This document shows, piece after piece, positions 1 to 6,787 of a DNA stretch of 64,000 nucleotides (within the stretch, counting starts at the first letter, position 1; every line of letters starts with the position of its first letter). Origin of the DNA: Bradyrhizobium cosmicum (GTDB taxonomy: Bacteria > Pseudomonadota > Alphaproteobacteria > Rhizobiales > Xanthobacteraceae); the NCBI RefSeq assembly GCF_007290395.2, contig NZ_CP041656.2, forward strand, positions 2,232,001 to 2,296,000. Direction: 5' to 3'. The notes under the pieces were generated by a model. It made no database searches, was not told the origin of the DNA, and saw nothing but the letters and a program-made list of their open reading frames with translations. A program made the translations under genes and the position numbers.

Positions 1-1140
1 CGGATAGACCGTGACCTTCTTGCCCTCGCGCGCGTCCTTGCTCACGTCGGTCTCGATCGGGCGGCCCGTCTTCATGTCGATGCCGGTCGCCCAGTTCACC
101 TTCACGTAGGGATTGGCTGCGAGCAGCTTTCCGTTGGTGCGGTCGAGCACGTAGAAGAAGCCGTTGCGGTTGGCGTCCATCAGCACCTTGGTCGGCTTGC
201 CCTCGACATTCATGTCGGCGAGAACCATCTCGGCCACGCTGTCATAGTCGAACGGATTGTTCGGCGAGAACTGGTAGTGCCACTTGATCTTGCCGGTCTT
301 GGGATCCATCGCCAGCACGGAGCAGGTGTAGAGGTTGTCGCCGGGACGCACCGCCGAGTTGAACGGGCCGGGATTGCCGATGCCCCAATAGACCGTGTTG
401 AGCTCGGGGTCATAGGAACCCGTGATCCAGGTCGAGCCGCCGCCGAGCTTCCAGGTGTCGCCTTTCCAGGTGTCGCCGCCGGGCTCGTCGGGGGAGGGGA
501 TCGAATGGGTACGCCACAGATGCTTGCCCGTTGCCGGATCCCAGCCGTCGATGAAGCCGCGGGTGCCGAACTCGGCGCCGGAGATGCCGGTGATGACGAC
601 ACCGTCGGCGACCAGCGGGGCCACCGTCATCGAATAACCTTCCTTGATGTCGGCGGCCTTCTGCCGCCACAGCTCCTTGCCGTTCTTGGCATCGAGCGCG
701 ATCACGTTGGCATCCAGCGTCGTGCGGAACACCTTGCCGTCGTAGAGGGCGGCGCCGCGATTGATGATGCCGCAGCAGACGATGCGCGGCGTCTCGGCGG
801 GATACTCGACCTTGGATTTCCAGATCTGCTTGCCGGTCTTGGCGTCCACCGCCATCGTGGCGTTGTGCGACGTCACATAGATCACGCCCTGGTACACCAG
901 CGGTTGTGATTCCTCGCTGCGATCGTCATTGAAGCTGTAGTTCCAGACCGGGACGAGGTTCTTGACGGTGTCCTTGTTGATCTGGTTCAGGGTCGAGAAG
1001 CGCTGGAGATTGTAGCCCATCCCGTAGTTGAGAACATTCGATGTATCGGTCGCACCCTTGACCAACTGCTCGGTGGTCTGGGCGTTGGCACACGTCGATG
1101 CAAGCATGACGAGGCTCGCGGCCATCGCAAAGCGTTTCAT
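1..1140 (-). CDS. PQQ-dependent alcohol dehydrogenase, lanthanide type (partial, C-terminus off the left edge)
   Basis: Quinoprotein alcohol dehydrogenase of the methanol/ethanol family, expected to oxidise a primary alcohol in the periplasm and pass electrons to a cytochrome c. The 380 residues in the window start with a signal peptide (MKRFAMAASLVMLAST, cleavage after ANA) and continue as beta-propeller blades. The vicinal disulfide pair is C122-C123 (VCCGIINRG). The active site reads FDYD at residues 297-300: catalytic Asp298 and Asp300. An Asp two residues after the catalytic one is the hallmark of lanthanide-using enzymes (XoxF, ExaF/PedH); calcium enzymes carry Ala or Ser there. Overall wording (CCxxxNRG, DANRNGFFYVLDR) is closer to ExaF/PedH than to XoxF5, so I give no symbol. 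The last ~200 residues lie outside the window. It is divergent from lanmodulin. Confidence 0.93.
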   Translation of the reverse strand, partial: MKRFAMAASLVMLASTCANAQTTEQLVKGATDTSNVLNYGMGYNLQRFSTLNQINKDTVKNLVPVWNYSFNDDRSEESQPLVYQGVIYVTSHNATMAVDAKTGKQIWKSKVEYPAETPRIVCCGIINRGAALYDGKVFRTTLDANVIALDAKNGKELWRQKAADIKEGYSMTVAPLVADGVVITGISGAEFGTRGFIDGWDPATGKHLWRTHSIPSPDEPGGDTWKGDTWKLGGGSTWITGSYDPELNTVYWGIGNPGPFNSAVRPGDNLYTCSVLAMDPKTGKIKWHYQFSPNNPFDYDSVAEMVLADMNVEGKPTKVLMDANRNGFFYVLDRTNGKLLAANPYVKVNWATGIDMKTGRPIETDVSKDAREGKKVTVYP

Positions 1141-1407
1141 CCGTTCCTCCCAATATGCGCGCCTTTTGACGCTGCGGGTGCAACACTCCGCCCGAATGCA
1201 AAACCCGTCAATACGAAAGTCGAACGCGCGCTGCCGATTTGTTGGACGCCAGATGCCAGGGCGCACGCGGCAATCTTCGCGTGAATTTGCTCGTCTTGCG
1301 CGAATGCGCTGCATCAATTTCCATCGTGCGAAGATTGATGCGATGCACCTGCTTGCGGACTTATGTTGAGCGGGTCATGTTCGGGGCTCATGGTCAGGGA
1401 GATCAAA
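1141..1407. promoter_or_regulatory. divergent intergenic region between the dehydrogenase and lanM
   Basis: This 267-bp gap must hold the promoters of both divergent genes. The dehydrogenase start has a GGAGG-like site (GGGAGGAACGG) directly upstream on the minus strand, and lanM has GGGAG about seven bases before its ATG. I see no confident -35/-10 pair or clear operator, only a GC-rich stretch. Confidence 0.45.
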
Positions 1408-1800
1408 ATGATATCGCGTCGCTCAATTGCGCTTGCGCTCACGATCGCGGTGCTGTCCGGTCCGGCCTGGTCGGCCTCCGGCGGTGCGGTGAAGATGTTC
1501 GATACCGACAATGACGGCACGCTCGATCTTGCCGAGGTCAAGAAGGCAGCGGCCGCGTTGTTCGCCAGGCTCGATCCCGATCACGACGGAACGCTGGACG
1601 CACGCGAGTTGCGCGGACGGTTAACGGCGAAAGAACTCGCCGCCGCGGATCCCGATCGCGACGGCACACTCACGCTCGACGAATACCTGTCCGTTGTGGA
1701 GCAGCGCTTCAACGCGGCGAATCCCGACAAGGACGGAACGCTGGATGCGAAGGAGCTGAACTCGCGCGCCGGCCGCGCGCTTCTGCGATTGTTGCGCTGA
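1408..1800 (+). CDS. lanM: lanmodulin (periplasmic lanthanide-binding EF-hand protein)
   Basis: A 130-aa exported protein with a signal peptide (residues 1 to about 23, ending AWSA) and four EF-hand loops at residues 32-43, 56-67, 81-92 and 105-116. Loops 2-4 start D/N-P-D and read DPDHDGTLDARE, DPDRDGTLTLDE and NPDKDGTLDAKE. Proline at loop position 2 and only 12-13 residues between loops are hallmarks of lanmodulin, the picomolar lanthanide binder of Methylobacterium; the C-terminal half also follows that protein closely, including an Asn-first fourth loop. Two departures: loop 1 (DTDNDGTLDLAE) has Thr for Pro, and loop 3 has Thr where Asp normally sits at position 9. The start is chosen for the GGGAG upstream; an upstream in-frame ATG would spoil the signal peptide. 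It is divergent from a lanthanide-type dehydrogenase and followed by pqqA. Confidence 0.92.
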   Translation: MISRRSIALALTIAVLSGPAWSASGGAVKMFDTDNDGTLDLAEVKKAAAALFARLDPDHDGTLDARELRGRLTAKELAAADPDRDGTLTLDEYLSVVEQRFNAANPDKDGTLDAKELNSRAGRALLRLLR

Positions 1801-1971
1801 GAGCAACCGCGCTTGACTGGGAGCGAAGGCGGTTTGCCCGAGAGGGAAATTCGCAAGCGCATTGCGACAGTTCGCTGTATCAGCGGTTCGATTCCAACTT
1901 GCGCTGCACGTGAGGCAGCCCTAGGTTTCGCCCGGCGCGATTGTCGCGCCCAATATCCTTGGGAGACCCGA

Positions 1972-2052
1972 ATGGCCTGGAAAGCTCCGAAGATCGTGGA
2001 AGTGCCGGTCGGCATGGAAATCAACATGTACGCCTGCGCTGCGCGCAAGTAA
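1972..2052 (+). CDS. pqqA: PQQ precursor peptide PqqA
   Basis: A 26-aa peptide beginning MAWKAPKIVEV and ending CAARK, with Glu16 and Tyr20 in the E-x3-Y arrangement that PqqE cross-links to start pyrroloquinoline quinone synthesis. GGGAG lies nine bases before the ATG. A longer in-frame reading from position 1813 exists but PqqA families start at this Met. The gene is 171 bp after lanM and is not followed by pqqB-E, so it is a stand-alone copy, and the maturation enzymes must be encoded elsewhere. Identity rests on the peptide itself, which is highly characteristic. Confidence 0.93.
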   Translation: MAWKAPKIVEVPVGMEINMYACAARK

Positions 2053-2110
2053 GACTGACGAACCTGCCGCGGCTTCGGTGGCGAACGCCATTGAAGCCGT
2101 GGTAGTGTTC

Positions 2111-2983
2111 ATGATGCGCGTTGGAGCCCACACAATCTGGACGGCGGTAGCATGCACGCTCGCGCTTGCACCGGCATGTGTCCGCGCCGAAGAGGGCTTC
2201 GATACCGAGCACATCTTCGGCTTCATGATCGGCACCGATGTCGGAAATCCCGGCGAGCGCGAATTCCAGACTGAGACGACAGGGCGATTCGGCAAGGGGA
2301 GCGGCACCTATCGCGCCCTCGCGCAGGAGGTCGAAATCGAGGTCGTCCCGCTGCCGAACTTCCGCATCGAGCTTGGCGGCACGGCCACGCTGCACGACAT
2401 CACCGGCGTCCCTGATATCGGCGATCGCCGCCAGTTCAATTTCCAGGGCGCCTCGCTCGATTTGCGCTATCGCCTGCTCGACCGCGAGCGTGCGCCGTTC
2501 GGTTTGACCGTCGCCGCCGACCTCCATGGCGATCGCATCGACGAAACATCTGGCGGAAAAGGGCGGATGTACGGCACCGATTTCACTCTCGCCTTCGACC
2601 GCGAACTGATCCCGAATTTCGCCATCGGCGCGCTCAACCTGATCTATCAGCCGGAATGGGCGCGCTTCGAGGTCGCGGGAGTCTCCGAGAAGAGCTCGAC
2701 CATCGGCGCCGCCTTCGCCGGTCTGGTGCGCGTCCGCCCCAATGTGCTGCTCGGCGGCGAGATGCGCTATTTCCGGCAATACGAGGGCATCGGTCTCGGC
2801 GAGTTCGCAGGGCAGGCGCTGTTCGTGGGGCCGACCGCTTACGTCCAGCTCTCCGACCGATCACGGCTCACCATGAGCTGGAGCATGCAGGCCTGGGGCC
2901 GCCCGGCCGGATCGGCCGGCAATCTCGACCTCGTCAATTTCGAGCGGCACCAGGCGCGGTTGATATTTGGGGTGAATTTCTAG
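2111..2983 (+). CDS. outer-membrane beta-barrel protein of unknown function
   Basis: About 290 residues with a signal peptide (MMRVGAHTIWTAVACTLALA, cleavage near VRAEE) and then alternating polar/hydrophobic strands that end in Phe (ARLIFGVNF), the usual C-terminal signature of proteins folded by the BAM complex. Repeated stretches such as FRIELGGTATL, ASLDLRYRLL and FGLTVAADL look like amphipathic barrel strands. I do not recognise a named family. The start is uncertain: a GTG at 2078 extends it by 11 residues and neither start has a strong ribosome site. It lies 58 bp behind pqqA and may be cotranscribed with lanM-pqqA, so a role in export or uptake for the lanthanide enzyme is possible but is inference from position only. 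Confidence 0.7.
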   Translation: MMRVGAHTIWTAVACTLALAPACVRAEEGFDTEHIFGFMIGTDVGNPGEREFQTETTGRFGKGSGTYRALAQEVEIEVVPLPNFRIELGGTATLHDITGVPDIGDRRQFNFQGASLDLRYRLLDRERAPFGLTVAADLHGDRIDETSGGKGRMYGTDFTLAFDRELIPNFAIGALNLIYQPEWARFEVAGVSEKSSTIGAAFAGLVRVRPNVLLGGEMRYFRQYEGIGLGEFAGQALFVGPTAYVQLSDRSRLTMSWSMQAWGRPAGSAGNLDLVNFERHQARLIFGVNF

Positions 2984-2994
2984 CGCAGAAGATC

Positions 2995-3078
2995 GTCATG
3001 CCCGGGCTTGTCCCGGGCATCCACGTTCTTCGTTCCGTGAGCAAAGGCGTGGATGGCCGGGACAAGCCCGGCCATGAC
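2995..3078. repeat. REP-like palindromic element
   Basis: Two 31-base arms (2995-3025 and 3048-3078, starting GTCATGCCCGGG) are inverted copies with about two mismatches around a ~22-base loop. A second copy of the same family lies at 6689-6772. Such elements are scattered in Bradyrhizobium intergenic DNA. Transcribed, it would form a long hairpin behind the barrel gene. Confidence 0.85.
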
Positions 3079-3164
3079 AGGCTGCGGCGTTTTTGAAACT
3101 TCCCGCTCCTCCGGACGTATCCCTTTGTGCTAAACTCCGTCCCGTCCCGCGAGAGGATCCCGGC

Positions 3165-3374
3165 ATGAACCCGATTGACCTGGTGGTGACCGTGTGTGCG
3201 GTGCTCTCGCCTGCGACCTGCGAGGAGCAGCACCTGGTGTTCAACTTTGCGGGGTCGCCGACGCAATGCGCCATGGCAGCGCCGCCCTATATCGCGCAAT
3301 GGGTCGGCGACCATCCGAAGTGGCAGGCGGTGCGCTGGCGCTGCGAATATCCGCACCCGAACGACAAGGCGTGA
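3165..3374 (+). CDS. small conserved cysteine-containing protein
   Basis: A 69-aa protein (MNPIDLVVTVCAVLSPATC…) with four cysteines in the first 45 residues or so and another near the C-terminus (WRCEYPHPND). The N-terminal hydrophobic segment could be a short membrane or export signal. GAGAGG precedes the ATG at a good distance. I recall proteins of this kind in Bradyrhizobium but know no function. It is convergent with the secreted protein at 3385, leaving only ten bases between them. Confidence 0.6.
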   Translation: MNPIDLVVTVCAVLSPATCEEQHLVFNFAGSPTQCAMAAPPYIAQWVGDHPKWQAVRWRCEYPHPNDKA

Positions 3375-3384
3375 GGCGACTTCG

Positions 3385-3738
3385 CTACTTCGTGCAGTCC
3401 TTCAGATCCTTGTCGGAGATCGAGAACACCGCGTCCGCCCTGATCTCGATGTCGCGAACGACGCACTGCCGTGAATTGGGATAGCTGACCCTGGCGTCGT
3501 AGCGGCCGGGCTCGACGCCGGTGATGCGCAGCCGCTCGTCGTGGTCGACCTCCTTGTCCTTGTCGTTCAGGCACTGGTTCGGACCCCAGTCGGTCTTGCC
3601 GGCGGGAGAGAGCTGGAAGCCGGAGATCGTCTCCGTCGTCAGGTTCCAGAGCCGGATGCCCTTGCCCTTGGCCTGCGCGAGCGCCGCGCCCGGCATCGCA
3701 ACCAACAGGATGCCGACCGCAATCAGCGTACGCCGCAT
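3385..3738 (-). CDS. small secreted protein behind the ABC operon
   Basis: About 117 residues: a signal peptide (MRRTLIAVGILLVAMPGAALA) and a mature domain beginning KGKGIRLWNLTTETISGF, with cysteines in the middle (QCLND), at QCVV and near the end (KDCTK). The start is set by a strong GGGAGG eight bases upstream; a longer reading from 3789 overlaps the ATPase gene and hides the signal peptide. It is the last gene of the run SBP-permease-ATPase, 47 bp after the ATPase. Function unknown; position suggests a periplasmic accessory to the quinoprotein island. Confidence 0.7.
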   Translation of the reverse strand: MRRTLIAVGILLVAMPGAALAQAKGKGIRLWNLTTETISGFQLSPAGKTDWGPNQCLNDKDKEVDHDERLRITGVEPGRYDARVSYPNSRQCVVRDIEIRADAVFSISDKDLKDCTK

Positions 3739-3785
3739 GGTGAACCTCCCTCGACAATCCCTTTGATCCAGTTGATCACGAGTTT

Positions 3786-4496
3786 TCATTTCGATTCAAG
3801 CTGCACCGCCGCAAGCTCTGACCTGATCCTTGCGAGCTCCGCCTCGGTACGCTTGGCGCGCGGAATGCCGATCGGCACCTCCTGCACGATACGCGCCGGC
3901 CGCGGCGACAGGACAAACAGCCGGTCGCCGAGCCGGATCGCATCATCGAGGCTGTGGGTGACGAGCAGCGTCATCACCGGGCGGCTTGCGACCAGCGTCG
4001 CGATCTCGTCACGCAGCCGGCCGGCGAGCGCGTCGTCGAGCGAGGCGAGGGGCTCGTCGAGCACGAGCAGATCGGGCTCGACCGCAAAAGCGCGGGCAAG
4101 TGCGACGCGGCGGGCCAGGCCCAGCGACAATTCGCCGGGAAAGTGGCTGCGATGCGCCTCCAGCTCGAGAATCCTGAACAGCTCCGACAGCTTGGCGTCG
4201 GTGACGTCGGGCGCAGCCAGCCGCACATTCTGCTCGACCGAGCGCCAGGGCAGCAGCCGCGGCTCCTGGAACACCATGCCGATCCGCGCCTCCGGCGGCC
4301 GCGCGATATGCCCGGCGAAATCGCGGTCGAGCCCGAGGATGATGCGCAGCATCGTACTCTTGCCGCAACCCGAGGGGCCGATCAGCACGCCGACCTCGCC
4401 GGATTGGAGCGCGAACTTGACCGGCGCCAGCACCTCGTGGGTTTCGCCCGCGGCATTGTTGAACGTCTTGCCGGTGATCTCGACCTCAAGCCGCAC
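3786..4496 (-). CDS. ABC transporter ATP-binding protein, NitT/TauT-like
   Basis: A 236-aa ABC ATPase. Walker A is GPSGCGKST (Lys46), the signature is LSLGLARRVALARA and Walker B LLVLDEPLASLD, followed by the H-loop VTHSLDDA. The signature has LSLG where LSGG is usual. The start is GTG at 4496 and overlaps the permease gene by 11 bases, so the two are translationally coupled. Domain layout matches nitrate/taurine/sulfonate importers, but the genes sit inside a quinoprotein cluster, so the cargo may be a cofactor, metal complex or alcohol-related compound. Confidence 0.88.
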   Translation of the reverse strand: MRLEVEITGKTFNNAAGETHEVLAPVKFALQSGEVGVLIGPSGCGKSTMLRIILGLDRDFAGHIARPPEARIGMVFQEPRLLPWRSVEQNVRLAAPDVTDAKLSELFRILELEAHRSHFPGELSLGLARRVALARAFAVEPDLLVLDEPLASLDDALAGRLRDEIATLVASRPVMTLLVTHSLDDAIRLGDRLFVLSPRPARIVQEVPIGIPRAKRTEAELARIRSELAAVQLESK

Positions 4497-5223
4497 GGGG
4501 CCGCCACCGGGTTGCGCGGGCTTCGAACGGCTGAACCAGCAAGGTTTCGATCACGAGCACGACGGCGGCGAAGGTCAGCGAATAGGCCAGCAGCCGCGGC
4601 GTGTCGAACAGCTGGAAGGCGACGCCGATCTCGAAGCCGACCCCGTTCGGCCGTCCCAGCAGTTCGGCGACCAGCACGATCTTCCACACCAGCGACAGCC
4701 CGGAGCGGGCGGAGGCCGCGATATAGGGGGCCAGTTGCGGCAGCACGACATGGCGGAACGCGCGCCAGCGCGGCATTGCGAACACGGTCGCCATCTCGTC
4801 CAGCGAACGGTCGAGCGTGCGCGTGCCTTCGCGCAGGGTGACGATGGCGGTTGGCAGCTTGTTGATGGCAATCGCCGCGATCGCGGCCGCTTCGGTCAGA
4901 CCGGCCCAGATATAGGCGAGCACGATCACGACCAGTGCCGGCAGGTTCAAGAGCAGGATCAGCCAGGGATCGCCGAGCCGGTCGGCGAGCTTCACTCGCC
5001 CCATGAGATAGCCGATCGCGCTGCCGAGCGACATCGCCAGCACGAAGGCGAGAATGACGCGCGCCAGCGTCGCGCCGAGATGCAGGAACAGCGCGCCGCT
5101 CGATGCCTCCGCGATCATCACCTCCAGCACGGCCGGCGGGGAGGGCAGTTTCGCGCCGCCGACGAACAGGGCGGCGGTCCACCAGATCGCGAGCAACAGG
5201 GCAAACGAGAGAAGACGCAGCAC
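4486..5223 (-). CDS. ABC transporter permease, NitT/TauT-like
   Basis: About 245 residues with an N-terminal membrane helix (LLSFALLLAIWWTAALFVGG) and further helices, plus the coupling-loop region typical of BPD-type permeases (LDEMATVFAMPRWRAFRHVVLPQL around the middle, the EAA motif). I place the start at the GTG at 5223, two bases beyond the binding-protein stop, with GGAG seven bases upstream. A longer reading to 5412 would overlap the binding protein. It works with the ATPase at 3786 and the binding protein at 5225. Confidence 0.87.
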   Translation of the reverse strand: MLRLLSFALLLAIWWTAALFVGGAKLPSPPAVLEVMIAEASSGALFLHLGATLARVILAFVLAMSLGSAIGYLMGRVKLADRLGDPWLILLLNLPALVVIVLAYIWAGLTEAAAIAAIAINKLPTAIVTLREGTRTLDRSLDEMATVFAMPRWRAFRHVVLPQLAPYIAASARSGLSLVWKIVLVAELLGRPNGVGFEIGVAFQLFDTPRLLAYSLTFAAVVLVIETLLVQPFEARATRWRPRAA

Positions 5224-5224
5224 C

Positions 5225-6220
5225 TCAATCTCCGGGGGCTGCGTGATAGAAGGTGCCGGGATCGAGTTCGGCCGCGGGGCCGACGAGGTCACGGCCGCCG
5301 ACCTCGGCCAGCACGCGATAGAGCACGCGCGCGTCGGCCTCCTCGTCGTTGATGCTCCGGCGCGGAATGCCGTCGCGATAGCGCTGGCGGTAGGTCCTGA
5401 GCAGGGTGGCATCGCTGCTGCCGGTCAGCGGCGCGATTCTGTCCCACGCGGCATCAGAGCTGATCAGCAGCTGCTTGGCCTTGCGGGTCATCGCGATGAA
5501 GCGTGCGACGGCATCGCGATGGCTCGCCGCCCAATTCTCGTCGAAGACATAGCCGACCGCGGAGACCGCGCCCTTGGCGCCCAGCTTCGGCAGGATATCC
5601 TCGATGCCGGCGAGGCGGCGAAAACCCTTGGCCTCCAGCTGCGCGCAGAAATTCCAGAAGTTCAGGCTCGCATCCATCTCGCCGTCGAGCGCCTTGGCGG
5701 CGATCAAAGGCGGCGCGCCATAGACAATGCTCGCATCGGACTTCATGTCGATGCCGTCCTGCTTCATCCGGGCCTGCAGCAGCAGCCAGCTCTTGTCGAT
5801 GGGGCCGCCGCCGACGCCGAGCTTGCGGCCCTTCAGATCGGCCAGCGTCTTGATCGGAGAAGTCGCCGGCACCATCACCGCGCCGAGCGCGCTGGAATGG
5901 GGATAGAAGGTCAGCCTGGCGCCGAGCGCGCGCTCGCGCGACACCCACAGCCAGTCGGACAGGATGATGTCGGCACTGCCGGCGCGCAGCGCGATCTTGC
6001 CGGCTTCGGGGCTGGCGAGTTCGGTGACGTCCAGCGAAAGATCAGCCTCCCTGTCGAGGCCGCCTGCACGGATCGCGGCCAGCTCCCAGGAGAATGTTCC
6101 GGTTTTCTGCACTGCAAGGCGGATCGTATCCGCGGCGTGGCCGGGTGCGGCCAACGACAGCGTCAGCGTCATCGCGAGCGCCAAAATTCGTCCAGGCGCT
6201 CTCAAACTGAGAACTCTCAT
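5225..6220 (-). CDS. ABC transporter substrate-binding protein, NitT/TauT-like
   Basis: 331 residues with a signal peptide (MRVLSLRAPGRILALAMTLT, cleavage after GHAA) and a two-lobed binding-protein body (TIRLAVQKTGTFSWELAAIRAGG at the mature N-terminus, later TLADLKGRKLGVGGG). The start at 6220 gives a clean signal peptide; upstream Met at 6346 does not. It heads the operon SBP-permease-ATPase-secreted protein. Ligand unknown. Similar binding-protein systems accompany PQQ alcohol dehydrogenases in other alphaproteobacteria, so a role in that pathway is likely but not proven by sequence. Confidence 0.85.
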   Translation of the reverse strand: MRVLSLRAPGRILALAMTLTLSLAAPGHAADTIRLAVQKTGTFSWELAAIRAGGLDREADLSLDVTELASPEAGKIALRAGSADIILSDWLWVSRERALGARLTFYPHSSALGAVMVPATSPIKTLADLKGRKLGVGGGPIDKSWLLLQARMKQDGIDMKSDASIVYGAPPLIAAKALDGEMDASLNFWNFCAQLEAKGFRRLAGIEDILPKLGAKGAVSAVGYVFDENWAASHRDAVARFIAMTRKAKQLLISSDAAWDRIAPLTGSSDATLLRTYRQRYRDGIPRRSINDEEADARVLYRVLAEVGGRDLVGPAAELDPGTFYHAAPGD

Positions 6221-6306
6221 CACCTTGTGAGCCGTTTCCTCGAAGGAGTGCTTTTCAGGACAATACGCATAGCATAGCTTTCGTCGCAACCTGTGGGAGG
6301 ACGCGG

Positions 6307-6666
6307 ATGAATTTAGCGGGACAGCTACGACCGATTGTCGCCGCATTGGCCGTGTGGGCTGCGACCGCCGGCGCGGCGCGGGCCGAGGAGGCCAATGACT
6401 ATCCGACGTCGGCGCGCGCGGAATATGTCTATGGCTGCATGAAGGCCAACGGCGAGTCGCGGCAGTCGATCGAGCAATGCTCCTGCTCGATCGACGTGGT
6501 GGCTTCGATCGTTTCTTATGAACGATATGTCACCGCCGAAACCGCGCTCAGCATGGCCCAGGTTCGCGGCAATCTCGGCGTCCAGTTCCGCACCTCGGAG
6601 CAGGCGAACTCGGCGGTGAACGATTTGCGGCGTGCGCAGGCGGAAGCCGAGGTGAGGTGTTTTTGA
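6307..6666 (+). CDS. conserved secreted Cys-rich protein of the quinoprotein cluster
   Basis: 119 residues: signal peptide (to about residue 26, ending ARAEE) and a compact domain with the pattern YVYGCMKANG, then CSCSID, and a C-terminal Cys-Phe (EVRCF). Four cysteines with a C-x-C pair suggest disulfides or metal/redox chemistry in the periplasm. It is divergent from the ABC binding protein (86 bp apart) and lies between the two transport and relay blocks. I recall short proteins of this type beside PQQ dehydrogenases but no experimental function. Confidence 0.75.
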   Translation: MNLAGQLRPIVAALAVWAATAGAARAEEANDYPTSARAEYVYGCMKANGESRQSIEQCSCSIDVVASIVSYERYVTAETALSMAQVRGNLGVQFRTSEQANSAVNDLRRAQAEAEVRCF

Positions 6667-6688
6667 GCGGTGTATGTCTGACGTATTC

Positions 6689-6772
6689 GTCATGCCCGGG
6701 CTCGTCCCGGGCATCCACGTTCTTACGGTGAGCTCGAAGTTCGTGGATGGCCGGAACAAGCCCGGCCATGAC
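6689..6772. repeat. REP-like palindromic element, second copy
   Basis: Same family as the element at 2995-3078: arms begin GTCATGCCCGGG and end CCCGGCCATGAC around a short loop. It lies between the convergent genes at 6307 and 6788, where its hairpin could also act as a transcription barrier. Confidence 0.85.
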
Positions 6773-6787
6773 GACTGAGGGAGAGAC

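Noticed and set aside
1..1140. calling the left-edge dehydrogenase xoxF or mxaF
   Set aside because: The D-x-D pair excludes MxaF, and the rest of the sequence does not read like XoxF5, so no symbol was given.
3541..5352. 603-aa open frame on the plus strand
   Set aside because: Lies opposite the ABC permease, ATPase and binding-protein genes, is Arg/Ser-rich and low in recognisable motifs; a GC-rich shadow.
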